A DNA stretch of 64,000 bases, from NCBI RefSeq assembly GCF_024345575.1, contig NZ_JAGQBJ010000011.1, positions 39,844 through 103,843 of the forward strand, read 5' to 3'. A program made the translations under genes and the position numbers. Source of the stretch: Cyanobium sp. Morenito 9A2 (GTDB lineage Bacteria; Cyanobacteriota; Cyanobacteriia; PCC-6307; Cyanobiaceae). This document shows positions 11,154 through 19,665 of this stretch, piece by piece (position 1 is the first letter of the stretch; every line of letters starts with the position of its first letter). The notes under the pieces were generated by a model. The model had not been told where the DNA came from and searched no databases. It saw only the letters and a list, made by a program, of their open reading frames with translations.

Positions 11154-11205
11154 GCCGTCCGTCCTCGCCATCCGCTCATCCGGATGCTGTGGGCGGACGG
11201 CTTTT
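11154..11205 (+). terminator. Terminator-like or attenuator hairpin between rplO and secY
   Basis: GCCGTCCG (11154-11161) pairs perfectly with CGGACGGC (11194-11201), which is followed at once by TTTT (11202-11205). Inside it a second stem, ATCCG (11170-11174) with CGGAT (11181-11185), can form. The T-tract is short and the loop region is large, so partial termination or attenuation is more likely than a full operon end. Confidence 0.5.
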
Positions 11206-11242
11206 CCCTTTCCAGCCCCAACCCCTTCGCCGCCATCAAGCC

Positions 11243-12562
11243 ATGCTCATCAGCCGGGGAAGAAACCCCAGTGCCGGGGAAATCCTCACCCAACTGGTTC
11301 AGGCCAAGGGCCTGCGCGATCGGGTGTTGATCACCCTCGGGTTGCTGTTGATGGTCCGCTTGGGCATTTATGTGCCCATGCCCGGCATCGACCGGCTGGC
11401 CTTCCAGGAGTTCATCTCCAAGGGGGGGCAGTTGATCGGCTTTCTCGACATCTTCACCGGGGGCGGCCTCTCCACCCTGGGGGTCTTTGCCCTGGGAATC
11501 CTGCCGTTCATCAACGCCTCGATCATCATCCAGCTGCTCACGGCCGCCATCCCCAGCCTTGAGGAGCTGCAAAAAAACGAAGGAGAGGCAGGTCGGCGCA
11601 AACTTGCCCAGATCACGCGCTACGTCGCTCTCGGTTGGGGCATCCTGCAGAGCACGGTGTTCGCTCTGATCCTCAAGCAATATGCCCTTCCCGGGCTGAG
11701 TGAGCCGGTGTTCGTGATTCAGACCACCCTTGCCTTGGTCACCGGTTCGATGGTGGTGATGTGGGTGAGCGAAGTGATCACCGAGCGGGGCATCGGCCAG
11801 GGAGCCTCCCTGGTGATCTTCGTGAACATCGTCGCCACCCTTCCCAAGGCCCTGGGGTCCACCGTCGAATTGGCCCAGAGCGGCGACCGGAGCACCGTGG
11901 GGGGGATTGTGATGCTTGTGCTCGTCTTCCTGGTCACGATCGTGGGGATCATCTTCGTGCAGGAGGGCAACCGCCGCATCCCCATCGTGAGCGCCAAGCG
12001 CCAGGTGGGCCAGAGCAGCACCCTGGCGGCCCGTCAGAGCTACCTGCCCCTGAAGCTGAACGCCGGTGGTGTGATGCCGATCATTTTCGCTTCGGCCGTG
12101 ATCTTCCTCCCCCTGACGATCGCCAACGTCACGCGTTCTCCCTGGCTGATCCAAGCCGCCAGCTACCTGAACCCCAACAGCAGCACCCCCTGGCTCTATG
12201 CCCTGGTGTTCTTTTCCTTGATCTGCGGATTCTCCTTTTTCTACGCCACGCTCACCGTCAATCCCGTCGACATTGCGACCAACCTCAAGCGCAGCGGTGT
12301 GGCCGTGCCCGGGGTCCGTCCAGGATCAGCCACAGCCCTCTACCTCTCCGGCGTGCAGAACCGGCTGACCCTCCTTGGGGCGCTGTTCCTGGGGGCGGTG
12401 GCCATCATTCCCTCGGCGGTGGAGGGGGCCACCCAGGTCCGAACCTTCCAGGGGCTCGGCGCCACGTCGCTGCTTATCTTGGTCGGGGTGGCGATCGACA
12501 CGGCCAAGCAGGTTCAGACCTACGTCATTTCCCAGCGCTACGAAGGCATGGTGCGCCAATGA
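11243..12562 (+). CDS. secY: Preprotein translocase subunit SecY
   Basis: SecY is the channel of the Sec translocon, inserting and exporting proteins across plasma and thylakoid membranes. The 439-residue product has ten hydrophobic segments; recognisable ones include RVLITLGLLLMVRLGIYVPMPG (TM1), FALGILPFINASIIIQLL (TM2) and PLTIANVTRSP near TM7. The cytosolic loop GVRPGSATALYL lies where expected between TM8 and TM9. I chose the ATG at 11243 (MLISRGRNPSAGEIL); an upstream start would run into the hairpin region. The stop overlaps the adk start as ATGA. Confidence 0.96.
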   Translation: MLISRGRNPSAGEILTQLVQAKGLRDRVLITLGLLLMVRLGIYVPMPGIDRLAFQEFISKGGQLIGFLDIFTGGGLSTLGVFALGILPFINASIIIQLLTAAIPSLEELQKNEGEAGRRKLAQITRYVALGWGILQSTVFALILKQYALPGLSEPVFVIQTTLALVTGSMVVMWVSEVITERGIGQGASLVIFVNIVATLPKALGSTVELAQSGDRSTVGGIVMLVLVFLVTIVGIIFVQEGNRRIPIVSAKRQVGQSSTLAARQSYLPLKLNAGGVMPIIFASAVIFLPLTIANVTRSPWLIQAASYLNPNSSTPWLYALVFFSLICGFSFFYATLTVNPVDIATNLKRSGVAVPGVRPGSATALYLSGVQNRLTLLGALFLGAVAIIPSAVEGATQVRTFQGLGATSLLILVGVAIDTAKQVQTYVISQRYEGMVRQ

Positions 12563-13107
12563 GTCAACGCATTCTTTTTCTCGGCCCTCCCGGAGCCGGC
12601 AAGGGCACCCAGGCTCAGCTCCTGTGCGACTCCAGCGGGCTGTTGCACCTCTCCACCGGCGACCTGCTGCGGGCTGAAGTCAAGGCCGGCACGGACCTAG
12701 GGCTGGAGGCCGAGGCGGTGATGGGGCGCGGTGAGCTGGTCAGCGATGACCTGGTGCTGGCGATTGTGCGCAGCCGCCTGAGCAGCCACGCCGGCGGCTG
12801 GCTGTTGGATGGCTTCCCGCGCAACCTGGCCCAGGCCGAGGCACTGGAAACGTTGCTGGCCGAACTTGGCCAACCGCTCGAACAGGTGGTCCTGCTCGAG
12901 CTCGACGACAGCCCGCTGGTGGAACGCCTGCTGGGGCGCGGCCGCGCCGACGACAACGAAACGGTGATCCGTCACCGCCTGTCGGTCTACGCCGAGCAGA
13001 CGGCGCCCCTGATCGAGCATTACCGCCAACAAGGTCTTCTGGTGAACGTGGAGGCCTCTGGCACGGTGGAGGCCATCGCCTCGCGCATCAGCACGGCACT
13101 GGATTGA
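12559..13107 (+). CDS. adk: Adenylate kinase (short form)
   Basis: Adenylate kinase interconverts ATP + AMP and 2 ADP in the cytoplasm. The 182-residue product has the P-loop [10 protein letters not shown] (residues 9-18), the AMP-binding STGDLLR, the WLLDGFPRN motif and the [13 protein letters not shown] segment. It is the short form: the zinc-type LID insertion is absent, as is usual for cyanobacteria. It is translationally coupled to secY (ATGA). There is no infA between it and rpmJ. Confidence 0.95.
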   Translation: MSQRILFLGPPGAGKGTQAQLLCDSSGLLHLSTGDLLRAEVKAGTDLGLEAEAVMGRGELVSDDLVLAIVRSRLSSHAGGWLLDGFPRNLAQAEALETLLAELGQPLEQVVLLELDDSPLVERLLGRGRADDNETVIRHRLSVYAEQTAPLIEHYRQQGLLVNVEASGTVEAIASRISTALD

Positions 13108-13153
13108 CCCGTGTGGTAGGGTCGCTGTTTGCAAACTCGGAGAGTCCACCACC

Positions 13154-13267
13154 ATGAAGGTGCGTGCCTCAGTCAAGAAAATGTGCGACAAGTGCCGGGT
13201 GATTCGCCGCCACGGCCGGGTGATGGTGATCTGCACCAACCCCAAGCACAAGCAGCGTCAGGGCTGA
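13154..13267 (+). CDS. rpmJ: 50S ribosomal protein L36 (zinc-ribbon form)
   Basis: L36 is the smallest large-subunit protein. The 37-residue product starts [14 protein letters not shown] and ends KHKQRQG. Cys11, Cys14, Cys27 and His32 are all present, so this is the zinc-binding form. The gene is too short for many gene finders. A TAGGGT hexamer (13117-13122) and a GTTTGCAAAC palindrome (13127-13136) lie upstream, so a local promoter is possible but weakly supported. Confidence 0.96.
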   Translation: MKVRASVKKMCDKCRVIRRHGRVMVICTNPKHKQRQG

Positions 13268-13310
13268 CCTGACCTCTCCCGCCTCCCCCCACCCTCGGGC
13301 GGCGGTCTCA

Positions 13311-13347
13311 GCACCCTCGGGTGCCCTTCAAGGCCTGATTCCAGGCC
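13311..13347 (+). promoter_or_regulatory. Two tandem hairpins ahead of rpsM (alpha-operon leader)
   Basis: In the 108 bp between rpmJ and rpsM, GCACC (13311-13315) can pair with GGTGC (13320-13324) over a CTCG loop. GGCCTG (13332-13337) can pair with CAGGCC (13342-13347) over an ATTC loop. No T-tract follows, so they are not simple terminators. They sit where a ribosomal-protein-binding leader could be. Confidence 0.35.
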
Positions 13348-13375
13348 ACCCCCCTGCTCAACCGATCGTTTTTTC

Positions 13376-13741
13376 GTGGCTCGGATTGCCGGCGTCGACA
13401 TCCCTCGTGACAAGAGGGTCGAGATTGCACTCACCTACATCTATGGCGTCGGGCTGACCCGGGCCCAGAAGCTCCTCGCCAAGACCGGGGTCAACCCCGA
13501 CATCCGCGTCAAGGACCTTGACGACGCCGATGTTCAAAAGCTCCGTACGGCGGCTGAGGGCTTCACCCTCGAGGGTGACCTGCGCCGCCAGGAGGGTATG
13601 GCCCTCAAGCGCCTTCAAGACATCGGCTGCGTGCGCGGCCGTCGTCACCGCATGGGCCTCCCGGTGCGTGGACAGCGCACCCGCACCAACGCCCGCACCC
13701 GCCGCGGGGCTCGCAAGACCGTGGCCGGCAAGAAGAAGTAA
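13376..13741 (+). CDS. rpsM: 30S ribosomal protein S13
   Basis: S13 contacts the P-site tRNA and forms bridges to the large subunit. The 121-residue product begins [26 protein letters not shown] and ends in the conserved basic tail [23 protein letters not shown]. The start is GTG at 13376, placed by the universally conserved N-terminus. It is the first gene of the alpha-operon block, preceded by two hairpins. Confidence 0.97.
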   Translation: MARIAGVDIPRDKRVEIALTYIYGVGLTRAQKLLAKTGVNPDIRVKDLDDADVQKLRTAAEGFTLEGDLRRQEGMALKRLQDIGCVRGRRHRMGLPVRGQRTRTNARTRRGARKTVAGKKK

Positions 13742-13804
13742 GCCCCCTTGTGAACCCCCATCGGGGCGTTCCACTTCCCACCTCTCCCCTACCAGCCCCC
13801 CTCC

Positions 13805-14197
13805 ATGGCGAAGCCAGCCAAGAAATCCGGCGCGAAGAAGACCAAGCGCAACGTGCCCAACGGTGTCGCGCACATCCAGAGCACCTTCAATAACACCATC
13901 GTGTCGATCACCGACACGGCGGGCGAGGTGATCTCTTGGTCATCGGCCGGTGCCAGTGGCTTCAAGGGTGCCCGCAAAGGCACCCCCTTCGCCGCCCAGA
14001 CGGCCGCCGAAGCCGCCGGTCGCCGCGCCCTGGAGCAGGGCATGCGCCAGATCGAAGTCTTGGTGCGCGGTCCGGGCTCCGGCCGTGAAACCGCCATCCG
14101 CGCGCTTCAGGTGGCCGGCCTCGAGATCACCTTGATCCGCGACGTCACGCCGCTGCCCCACAACGGTTGCCGGCGGGCCAAACGCCGGCGCGTTTGA
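13805..14197 (+). CDS. rpsK: 30S ribosomal protein S11
   Basis: S11 lies on the platform near the mRNA exit. The 130-residue product contains [42 protein letters not shown] and the terminal [17 protein letters not shown], all diagnostic. In E. coli rpsD follows; here rpoA follows directly. Confidence 0.97.
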   Translation: MAKPAKKSGAKKTKRNVPNGVAHIQSTFNNTIVSITDTAGEVISWSSAGASGFKGARKGTPFAAQTAAEAAGRRALEQGMRQIEVLVRGPGSGRETAIRALQVAGLEITLIRDVTPLPHNGCRRAKRRRV

Positions 14198-14254
14198 TCC
14201 TTTGAAATCCGGCCCGTCGAGGCCCGCTTCCCTCACCTTTTCGAGCTTCGCACC

Positions 14255-15193
14255 GTGCTGCAGTACCAGATCGATCGGACCGAACACCAGATCTCCGACG
14301 ACCGTTCCCAGACCGGCGTGTTCGTGATCGGCCCCCTTGACCGGGGTCAGGCCATCACCCTGGGCAATGCCCTGCGCCGGGTGCTGATGGGGGGCCTTGA
14401 GGGCAGCGCCATCACAGCTGTGCGCATCGCTGGCGTCAACCACGAATACGCCACGGTGCCCGGTGTACGCGAAGACGTGCTCGACATCTTGCTCAATTGC
14501 AAAGAAGTCACCGTCAACAGCCGCAGCCGTGACCTGGAGATCGGTCGTCTGGTGGCCAACGGCCCCGCCACCGTCACGGCCTCCGAGCTGCAGTTCTCAC
14601 CGCAAGTGCACGTCATCGACGGCCAGCGAGTGATTGCCACCGTGGCCGAAGGCCACAGCCTCGAACTGGAAGTCCACGTGGAGCGCGGCATCGGCTACCG
14701 CCCGGTGGATCGTCACCACGAAGACGTCAGTGCCATCGACCTGCTGCAGATCGATGCGGTCTTCATGCCCGTGCGTCGGGTCAACTACACCGTCGATGAG
14801 ACCGCAGTCGGGGAAGGTGGCTCCTCCCGTGAACGTCTCCGCCTGGAGATCCAAACGGACGGCTCCGTCACCCCCGACGATGCCATGGCCCAGGCGGCCA
14901 ATGAGTTGATCGCCCTGTTCCAACCCCTCGCCAGCCTCACCTTGGTGGATGAGCCGGGCCTGGAGCCGGAGCCTTCAGCCGAAGCCCAGATCCCCCTCGA
15001 GGAGCTGAACCTCTCGGTTCGTGCCTACAACTGCCTCAAGCGAGCCCAGGTCAATTCGGTTTCCGATCTCATGGGCTTCAGTTACGAGGATCTCCTTGAG
15101 ATCAAGAACTTCGGTTCAAAATCGGCCGATGAAGTGATCGAAGCGCTTGAGCGCATCGGGATCTCCCTGCCCCAGAGCCGCACCAGCGCCTGA
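14255..15193 (+). CDS. rpoA: DNA-directed RNA polymerase subunit alpha
   Basis: The alpha subunit nucleates RNA polymerase assembly and contacts regulators and UP elements. The 312-residue product has the N-terminal dimerisation domain ([15 protein letters not shown] near residues 31-45, [20 protein letters not shown]) and the C-terminal DNA-binding domain ([42 protein letters not shown]). The start is GTG at 14255, giving [12 protein letters not shown], typical of cyanobacterial RpoA. Rho, sigma or other RNAP genes are not adjacent. Confidence 0.97.
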   Translation: MLQYQIDRTEHQISDDRSQTGVFVIGPLDRGQAITLGNALRRVLMGGLEGSAITAVRIAGVNHEYATVPGVREDVLDILLNCKEVTVNSRSRDLEIGRLVANGPATVTASELQFSPQVHVIDGQRVIATVAEGHSLELEVHVERGIGYRPVDRHHEDVSAIDLLQIDAVFMPVRRVNYTVDETAVGEGGSSRERLRLEIQTDGSVTPDDAMAQAANELIALFQPLASLTLVDEPGLEPEPSAEAQIPLEELNLSVRAYNCLKRAQVNSVSDLMGFSYEDLLEIKNFGSKSADEVIEALERIGISLPQSRTSA

Positions 15194-15231
15194 TCGGCGG
15201 CCCAACGTTTCCCTTCCCCAGCCTCAGAACC

Positions 15232-15582
15232 ATGCGACACCAGTGCCGAGTCCCCCTGCTGGGACGCCCCGCCGACCAACGCAAGGCTTTGCTCCGTGGT
15301 CTCACCACCCAACTGATCCGCGAAGGCCGGGTGACCACCACCAAGGCCCGCGCCAAGGCCTTGCGCAATGAAACCGAGCGCATGATCACCCTGGCCAAAG
15401 AAGGCAGCCTCGCGGCCCGCCGTCGCGCCATCGGCTACATTTTCGACAAGCAGTTGGTGCACGCCCTTTTCGACAAAGCCCAGGAGCGTTACGGCGAGCG
15501 CAACGGCGGCTACACACGGATCATCCGCACGGTGCCCCGCCGGGGTGACAACGCCGAGATGGCCATCATCGAGCTGGTCTGA
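15232..15582 (+). CDS. rplQ: 50S ribosomal protein L17
   Basis: L17 lies at the tunnel exit rim. The 116-residue product starts [24 protein letters not shown] and contains [23 protein letters not shown] and [23 protein letters not shown]. Its TGA stop (15580-15582) overlaps the proposed CTG start of truA. Confidence 0.97.
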   Translation: MRHQCRVPLLGRPADQRKALLRGLTTQLIREGRVTTTKARAKALRNETERMITLAKEGSLAARRRAIGYIFDKQLVHALFDKAQERYGERNGGYTRIIRTVPRRGDNAEMAIIELV

Positions 15583-16496
15583 GCACCCCAGCCGACAGCT
15601 CTCAACGGGCCGCCCCGAGCGGCGCGCAGGCGGGGCGCCAAGCGACTCGAGCAGAACGCCGCATCGCCCTCTGCCTTCAGTACGACGGAGCGCCCTACCG
15701 GGGTTGGCAACGCCAGCCCACCGGGCTCAGCGTTCAGCAGGTCCTTGAAGAGGCCATTGCCTGTCTGGATCCCGATGGCCATGCGCGTGTGTCTGCTGCC
15801 GGCCGTACCGATGCTGGCGTCCACGCCGCCGCCCAGGTGGCGCACTTCGACTGCGCTGGACCCATCCCAGCTCAACGCTGGCCCGCAGCCCTCAACGGCC
15901 GGTTGCCCCCCAGCCTCCGCGTGCAGGCGGCGGCGGCTGTCCCCTCCGACTGGCATGCCTGCTTCAGCGCCGTCAGTCGGCGCTACCGCTACACGATCCA
16001 CAACGCCCGGCAGCCGAACCTTTTTCTGGCTCCCTTTTGCTGGCACCGCTACCAGTTGCGTCTGGATGAGCAACTGATGCGGACCAGCCTGGGCAGGCTC
16101 CTTGGCCACCATGATTTCTCCGCCTTCCAGCGGGCCGGCAGCAGCCGCTCCCATGCCCGCACCACCGTCCAGGAGGTGAGCGTGGAGCGCCAGGGCGATC
16201 TGATCGTGACCGAGATCCAGGCCAGCGGCTTCCTCTACGGGATGGTGCGCCTGCTGATGGGCCAACTGGTGGCGGTGGGTGAAGGCAGGCTCTCCCCCGT
16301 TGAATTCGAGCGCCGCTGGCGCGAGCGGGCCCGAGGCGAGGTCAAAGAAGCGGCCCCACCCCAGGGCCTCTGCCTGCTGCGGGTGGGCTACCCAGAGCCT
16401 GTTTTCCCAAAGGCTGCGTGGTACGATTGCCAACCGAGGTATCTCCTCGAGATTCCTGATCCACCGGAGCTTTTGCCCCCTCTGCCGGCCCCCTGA
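15579..16496 (+). CDS. truA: tRNA pseudouridine(38-40) synthase TruA, probable CTG start
   Basis: TruA makes pseudouridine at positions 38-40 of the tRNA anticodon arm. The conserved fold begins [20 protein letters not shown] and the catalytic aspartate is in GRTDAGVHA; later segments include [14 protein letters not shown] and [14 protein letters not shown]. No in-frame ATG, GTG or TTG exists between an upstream stop at 15546-15548 and a GTG at 15789. Starting at that GTG would delete the conserved N-terminal strand. The CTG at 15579 overlaps the rplQ stop as CTGA and gives 305 residues with Asp78 catalytic. A sequence error is the alternative, but rplQ and truA both read cleanly. Confidence 0.85.
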   Translation: MSTPADSSQRAAPSGAQAGRQATRAERRIALCLQYDGAPYRGWQRQPTGLSVQQVLEEAIACLDPDGHARVSAAGRTDAGVHAAAQVAHFDCAGPIPAQRWPAALNGRLPPSLRVQAAAAVPSDWHACFSAVSRRYRYTIHNARQPNLFLAPFCWHRYQLRLDEQLMRTSLGRLLGHHDFSAFQRAGSSRSHARTTVQEVSVERQGDLIVTEIQASGFLYGMVRLLMGQLVAVGEGRLSPVEFERRWRERARGEVKEAAPPQGLCLLRVGYPEPVFPKAAWYDCQPRYLLEIPDPPELLPPLPAP

Positions 16497-16504
16497 GCCG
16501 GCAG
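16482..16504 (+). repeat. Perfect inverted repeat across the truA stop codon
   Basis: CTGCCGGC (16482-16489) is followed by a 7-nt loop containing the truA TGA, then GCCGGCAG (16497-16504). There is no T-tract after it, so it is a candidate mRNA 3'-end or processing structure rather than a canonical terminator. The rest of the 225 bp gap to rplM holds no gene; I see no convincing promoter there. Confidence 0.45.
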
Positions 16505-16721
16505 AACAATGGATCAGAGCTGGGGAATCATCCCCCTCCTGAGTGCCCCCGATCCCACCAGCCCGCCCCTAAGACGCGCCTTGAATCAAGGCCGTCCCCG
16601 GCGAAGCGTTAGGGTCAACACAATGCGTCTGCGGCACTAGAACTCCGGTGCCCTGCCGTCACACTCCCTGTCCAGCCCCATCCATCGGGATGGCGCGCTA
16701 CCGATCCGGCCAGCCGGTGCG

Positions 16722-17174
16722 ATGAACAAGACTCTCGTTCCCCAGATTGATTCCCTCGAGCGCCAGTGGTTTCTGGTGGACGCAGCGGATCAGACCCTCG
16801 GCCGCCTGGCCAGCGAAGTGGCCCAGGTGCTGCGGGGGAAGAACAACCCCAACTTCACCCCCCATCTCGACACCGGTGACTTTGTCGTTGTGATCAACGC
16901 CGACAAGATCCGGGTAAGCGGCAACAAAGCCACCCAAAAGATCTACCGCCGCCACTCTGGTCGACCCGGTGGCATGAAGACCGAGAGCTTCGAAGCTCTC
17001 CACGCCCGCCTGCCCGAGCGGGTGGTCGAGAAGGCGATCAAGGGCATGCTTCCCCACAACGCCCTCGGCCGTCAGCTCTTCCGCAAACTGAAGGTCTACA
17101 AGGGCGCTGAACATCCCCATGCCGCCCAGCAACCCAAGGTCCTCGCGCTCGATCCCGCCACCTCCGCCCCATGA
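16722..17174 (+). CDS. rplM: 50S ribosomal protein L13
   Basis: L13 is an early-assembly large-subunit protein. The 150-residue product contains [49 protein letters not shown] and [22 protein letters not shown]. It overlaps the rpsI start by 4 bp (ATGA), the usual rplM-rpsI coupling. Confidence 0.97.
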   Translation: MNKTLVPQIDSLERQWFLVDAADQTLGRLASEVAQVLRGKNNPNFTPHLDTGDFVVVINADKIRVSGNKATQKIYRRHSGRPGGMKTESFEALHARLPERVVEKAIKGMLPHNALGRQLFRKLKVYKGAEHPHAAQQPKVLALDPATSAP

Positions 17175-17578
17175 GCACTCCCTCCAATCGCGTCGTTTAC
17201 TGGGGCACCGGCCGTCGCAAGACCGCTGTCGCCCGTGTCCGGGTGGTGCCCGGCACCGGCACCGTCACGATCAACGGACGCCCTGGCGACAACTACCTCA
17301 ACTACAACCCCAGCTACCTGAGCGCGGTCAAAGCACCCCTGCAGACCCTGGGGCTCGCCAACGACTACGACTTGCTGGTCAATGTGCGCGGCGGTGGCCT
17401 CACCGGCCAGGCCGACGCGATCAAGCAGGGTGCCGCTCGGGCCCTTTGCGACCTCTCCCCCGACAACCGCAAGCCCCTGAAGACCGAAGGGCACCTCAGC
17501 CGTGACCCCCGCGCCAAGGAACGGCGCAAGTACGGCCTCAAGAAAGCCCGCAAGGCTCCTCAGTTCTCCAAGCGCTGA
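17171..17578 (+). CDS. rpsI: 30S ribosomal protein S9
   Basis: S9 reaches the P-site tRNA with its C-terminal tail. The 135-residue product contains [47 protein letters not shown] and the terminal [24 protein letters not shown], which ends in the conserved SKR. It is coupled to rplM. Confidence 0.97.
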   Translation: MSTPSNRVVYWGTGRRKTAVARVRVVPGTGTVTINGRPGDNYLNYNPSYLSAVKAPLQTLGLANDYDLLVNVRGGGLTGQADAIKQGAARALCDLSPDNRKPLKTEGHLSRDPRAKERRKYGLKKARKAPQFSKR

Positions 17579-17586
17579 TCCCCACC

Positions 17587-17853
17587 ATGGCCAAGCCCGA
17601 CATCCATCCCACCTGGTACCCCCAGGCCAAGGTGATCTGTAATGGGGAGGTGATCATGACCACCGGCTCCACCTCCCCCGAACTGCACGTCGACGTGTGG
17701 AGCGGCAATCACCCCTTTTACACGGGAACCCAAAAAATCCTCGACACCGAGGGACGTGTGGACCGTTTCATGCGCAAGTACGGCATGGCCGGTGCGGCCT
17801 CCGACGTGAACGAAACCAGCCCAGCCAGCGAGGGAGCCACGGCGACCTCCTGA
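17587..17853 (+). CDS. rpmE: 50S ribosomal protein L31 (zinc-free form)
   Basis: L31 bridges the subunits near 5S rRNA. The 88-residue product starts MAKPDIHPTWYPQAKVICNGEV and contains VWSGNHPFYTGTQKILDTEGRVDRFMRKYG. Only one cysteine (residue 18) is present; the downstream pair seen in zinc-binding L31 is replaced by V-W-S-G-N, so this form should not hold zinc. Eight bp separate it from rpsI. Confidence 0.95.
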   Translation: MAKPDIHPTWYPQAKVICNGEVIMTTGSTSPELHVDVWSGNHPFYTGTQKILDTEGRVDRFMRKYGMAGAASDVNETSPASEGATATS

Positions 17854-17936
17854 AAGGATCGGTTCAAGCGATGGCACAGGCCGGGTGCTGAAAGGCATCC
17901 GGATTTTTGCCGTCTGGAGCTGCCGCACTGATCGCC

Positions 17937-19034
17937 ATGGACGCCACCTTCCTCAGCGAGCGCCTGGAGACGGCCTGCCGCACCTTCGCCAGCCTTGAGC
18001 GGCAACTGGCTGATCCCGACGTGGCCGCCAACCCCGGCCAGCTCGAGCGCATTGCCCGCGAACGTTCGCGGCTTGAGCCATTGGTGAATGACTACGAACA
18101 GCTCAATGGTCTGCGGCGGCACCAAAGCGAAGCTCGCGAGCTGCTGCGCAGCCACCGCGGCGACATCGAAATGGAACAACTCGCCCAGGAAGAGCTCTGC
18201 GATCTGGCGGCCAGCATCGCTGCACTGGAACAGAGACTCACCCTGGCGTTGTTGCCCAGGGACCCGCGGGATGAGCGCAGCGTGATGCTCGAGATCCGGG
18301 CCGGTACCGGCGGTGATGAGGCGGGGATCTGGGCCGGCGATCTGGCACGCATGTACGAGCGCTATGCCCAGTCGCTGGGCTGGCAGGTGGATCCGGTCAG
18401 CGCTTCGGAAGCCGATCTGGGTGGCTATAAAGAGCTGATCCTCTCCATCCGCGGCGAAGGGGTCTTCAGCCAGCTGAAGTACGAAGCCGGCGTGCACCGG
18501 GTGCAGCGGGTGCCGGCCACCGAATCCCAAGGGCGGGTGCACACCTCAACAGCCACAGTGGCGGTGATGCCCGAGGTCGATGCGGTGGAAGTGCAGATCG
18601 ACCCGACCGACATCGAGATCAGCACGGCACGCTCGGGCGGCGCCGGCGGCCAGAACGTGAACAAGGTGGAAACGGCCGTGGATCTGCTGCACAAACCCAC
18701 CGGCATCCGGGTTTTCTGCACCCAGGAGCGCTCCCAGCTCCAGAACCGCGAGCGCGCCATGGCGATCCTGCGAGCCAAGCTTCTGGAACGCCAGCTGGCC
18801 GAGGCTGCCGAGAAGGAAAGTTCAGCGCGCCGGGCCCAGGTGGGCAGTGGTGATCGCAGCGAGAAGATCCGCACCTACAACTACAAAGACAACCGCACCA
18901 CCGACCACCGCCTGGGACGCAACTTCGCGCTTGAACCGGTGCTGCAGGGGCAACTGGGGGACCTCATCGGCAGTTGCATCGCCGCGGAACAGCGCCGGCA
19001 ACTGGAGGAACTCGCGCACAGCTCTGCCGGATGA
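17937..19034 (+). CDS. prfA: Peptide chain release factor 1
   Basis: RF1 terminates translation at UAA and UAG. The 365-residue product has the tripeptide anticodon PAT (in [14 protein letters not shown]), the catalytic GGQ ([18 protein letters not shown]) and the C-terminal [18 protein letters not shown] chose the ATG at 17937 ([11 protein letters not shown]); a start 30 bp upstream adds a non-conserved decapeptide. It ends the plus-strand ribosomal block and converges on the HNH gene 20 bp away. Confidence 0.96.
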   Translation: MDATFLSERLETACRTFASLERQLADPDVAANPGQLERIARERSRLEPLVNDYEQLNGLRRHQSEARELLRSHRGDIEMEQLAQEELCDLAASIAALEQRLTLALLPRDPRDERSVMLEIRAGTGGDEAGIWAGDLARMYERYAQSLGWQVDPVSASEADLGGYKELILSIRGEGVFSQLKYEAGVHRVQRVPATESQGRVHTSTATVAVMPEVDAVEVQIDPTDIEISTARSGGAGGQNVNKVETAVDLLHKPTGIRVFCTQERSQLQNRERAMAILRAKLLERQLAEAAEKESSARRAQVGSGDRSEKIRTYNYKDNRTTDHRLGRNFALEPVLQGQLGDLIGSCIAAEQRRQLEELAHSSAG

Positions 19035-19054
19035 GCCGCCTGGCTTGCCTCCGC

Positions 19055-19555
19055 TCAGGCCCCAATCACGTATTTGGCCCATTCCTGGTGGGTGCCGGCG
19101 CGAATCTGGCGGGTGGCCTCGAAGTAAAGGCTGCTGATCGGCCGCCGGGGTTCGCGGGCCAGGGGCATGCCCGCCTCCCGGGGGGTGCGGTTGCCCTTGC
19201 GCACGTTGCAGCGCAGGCAGGCCGTGGTCACGTTCTCCCAGCTATCCCCGCCGCCGCGGCTGCGCGGCAGCACATGGTCGATGGAGAGTTGCTCCCCTTG
19301 GAAGCCGCAGTATTGGCAGCTGTGGCCGTCGCGGTGGAAGACGTTGCGGCGGGTGAGCGGCAACTGCTTGTAGGGCACGCGCACGAATTGGCGCAACCTG
19401 ATCACGGTGGGGAGGTGATGGTCGGGGCGAATGGGCCGTCCCAAATCGTGCTCCAAGCCCTCAGCCTTTCCTTTGAGCAGCATCACCATGGCGCGGCGCC
19501 AGGTGGTGATGTTCAGCGGCTCATAGGAGGCGTTCAGGACAAGAACGTGGCGCAT
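19055..19555 (-). CDS. HNH endonuclease family protein
   Basis: The 166-residue product begins MRHVLVLNASYEPLNITTWRRAM, a signature of a small HNH family widespread in cyanobacteria and other bacteria. The nuclease core follows: CQYCGFQGEQLSIDHVLPRSRGG, then NVTTACLRCNVRKGNRTPREAGM, with two CxxC pairs for structural zinc and the catalytic DH. The start at 19555 is set by the conserved MRHVLVLN. It is convergent with prfA and divergent from murF-alr. Although HNH nucleases can belong to mobile elements, this single-copy family is usually a stable chromosomal gene; the substrate is unknown. Confidence 0.85.
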   Translation of the reverse strand: MRHVLVLNASYEPLNITTWRRAMVMLLKGKAEGLEHDLGRPIRPDHHLPTVIRLRQFVRVPYKQLPLTRRNVFHRDGHSCQYCGFQGEQLSIDHVLPRSRGGGDSWENVTTACLRCNVRKGNRTPREAGMPLAREPRRPISSLYFEATRQIRAGTHQEWAKYVIGA

Positions 19556-19665
19556 GCCAGTTCCACTGTTGGGGGGCATGCTAGGTGGACTTTGCCCCGG
19601 GCCTGGTGTCGAGCGACGCTGTTGGCGCCTCTCCCCGCCTTCGCCCCCTGAGCGGCCCGGTCCCG

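Noticed and set aside
13104..13122. TTGACC plus TAGGGT as an rpmJ promoter
   Set aside because: The two hexamers are only 7 bp apart, too close for a sigma-70 pair.
15789..16496. A shorter truA starting at GTG 15789
   Set aside because: It would remove the conserved YDG...GWQRQ strand and leave the catalytic GRTDAG at the very N-terminus.
19055..19555. HNH gene as part of a mobile intron or phage
   Set aside because: Its N-terminal MRHVLVLNASYEPLN belongs to a common stand-alone chromosomal family and no other mobile genes are nearby.
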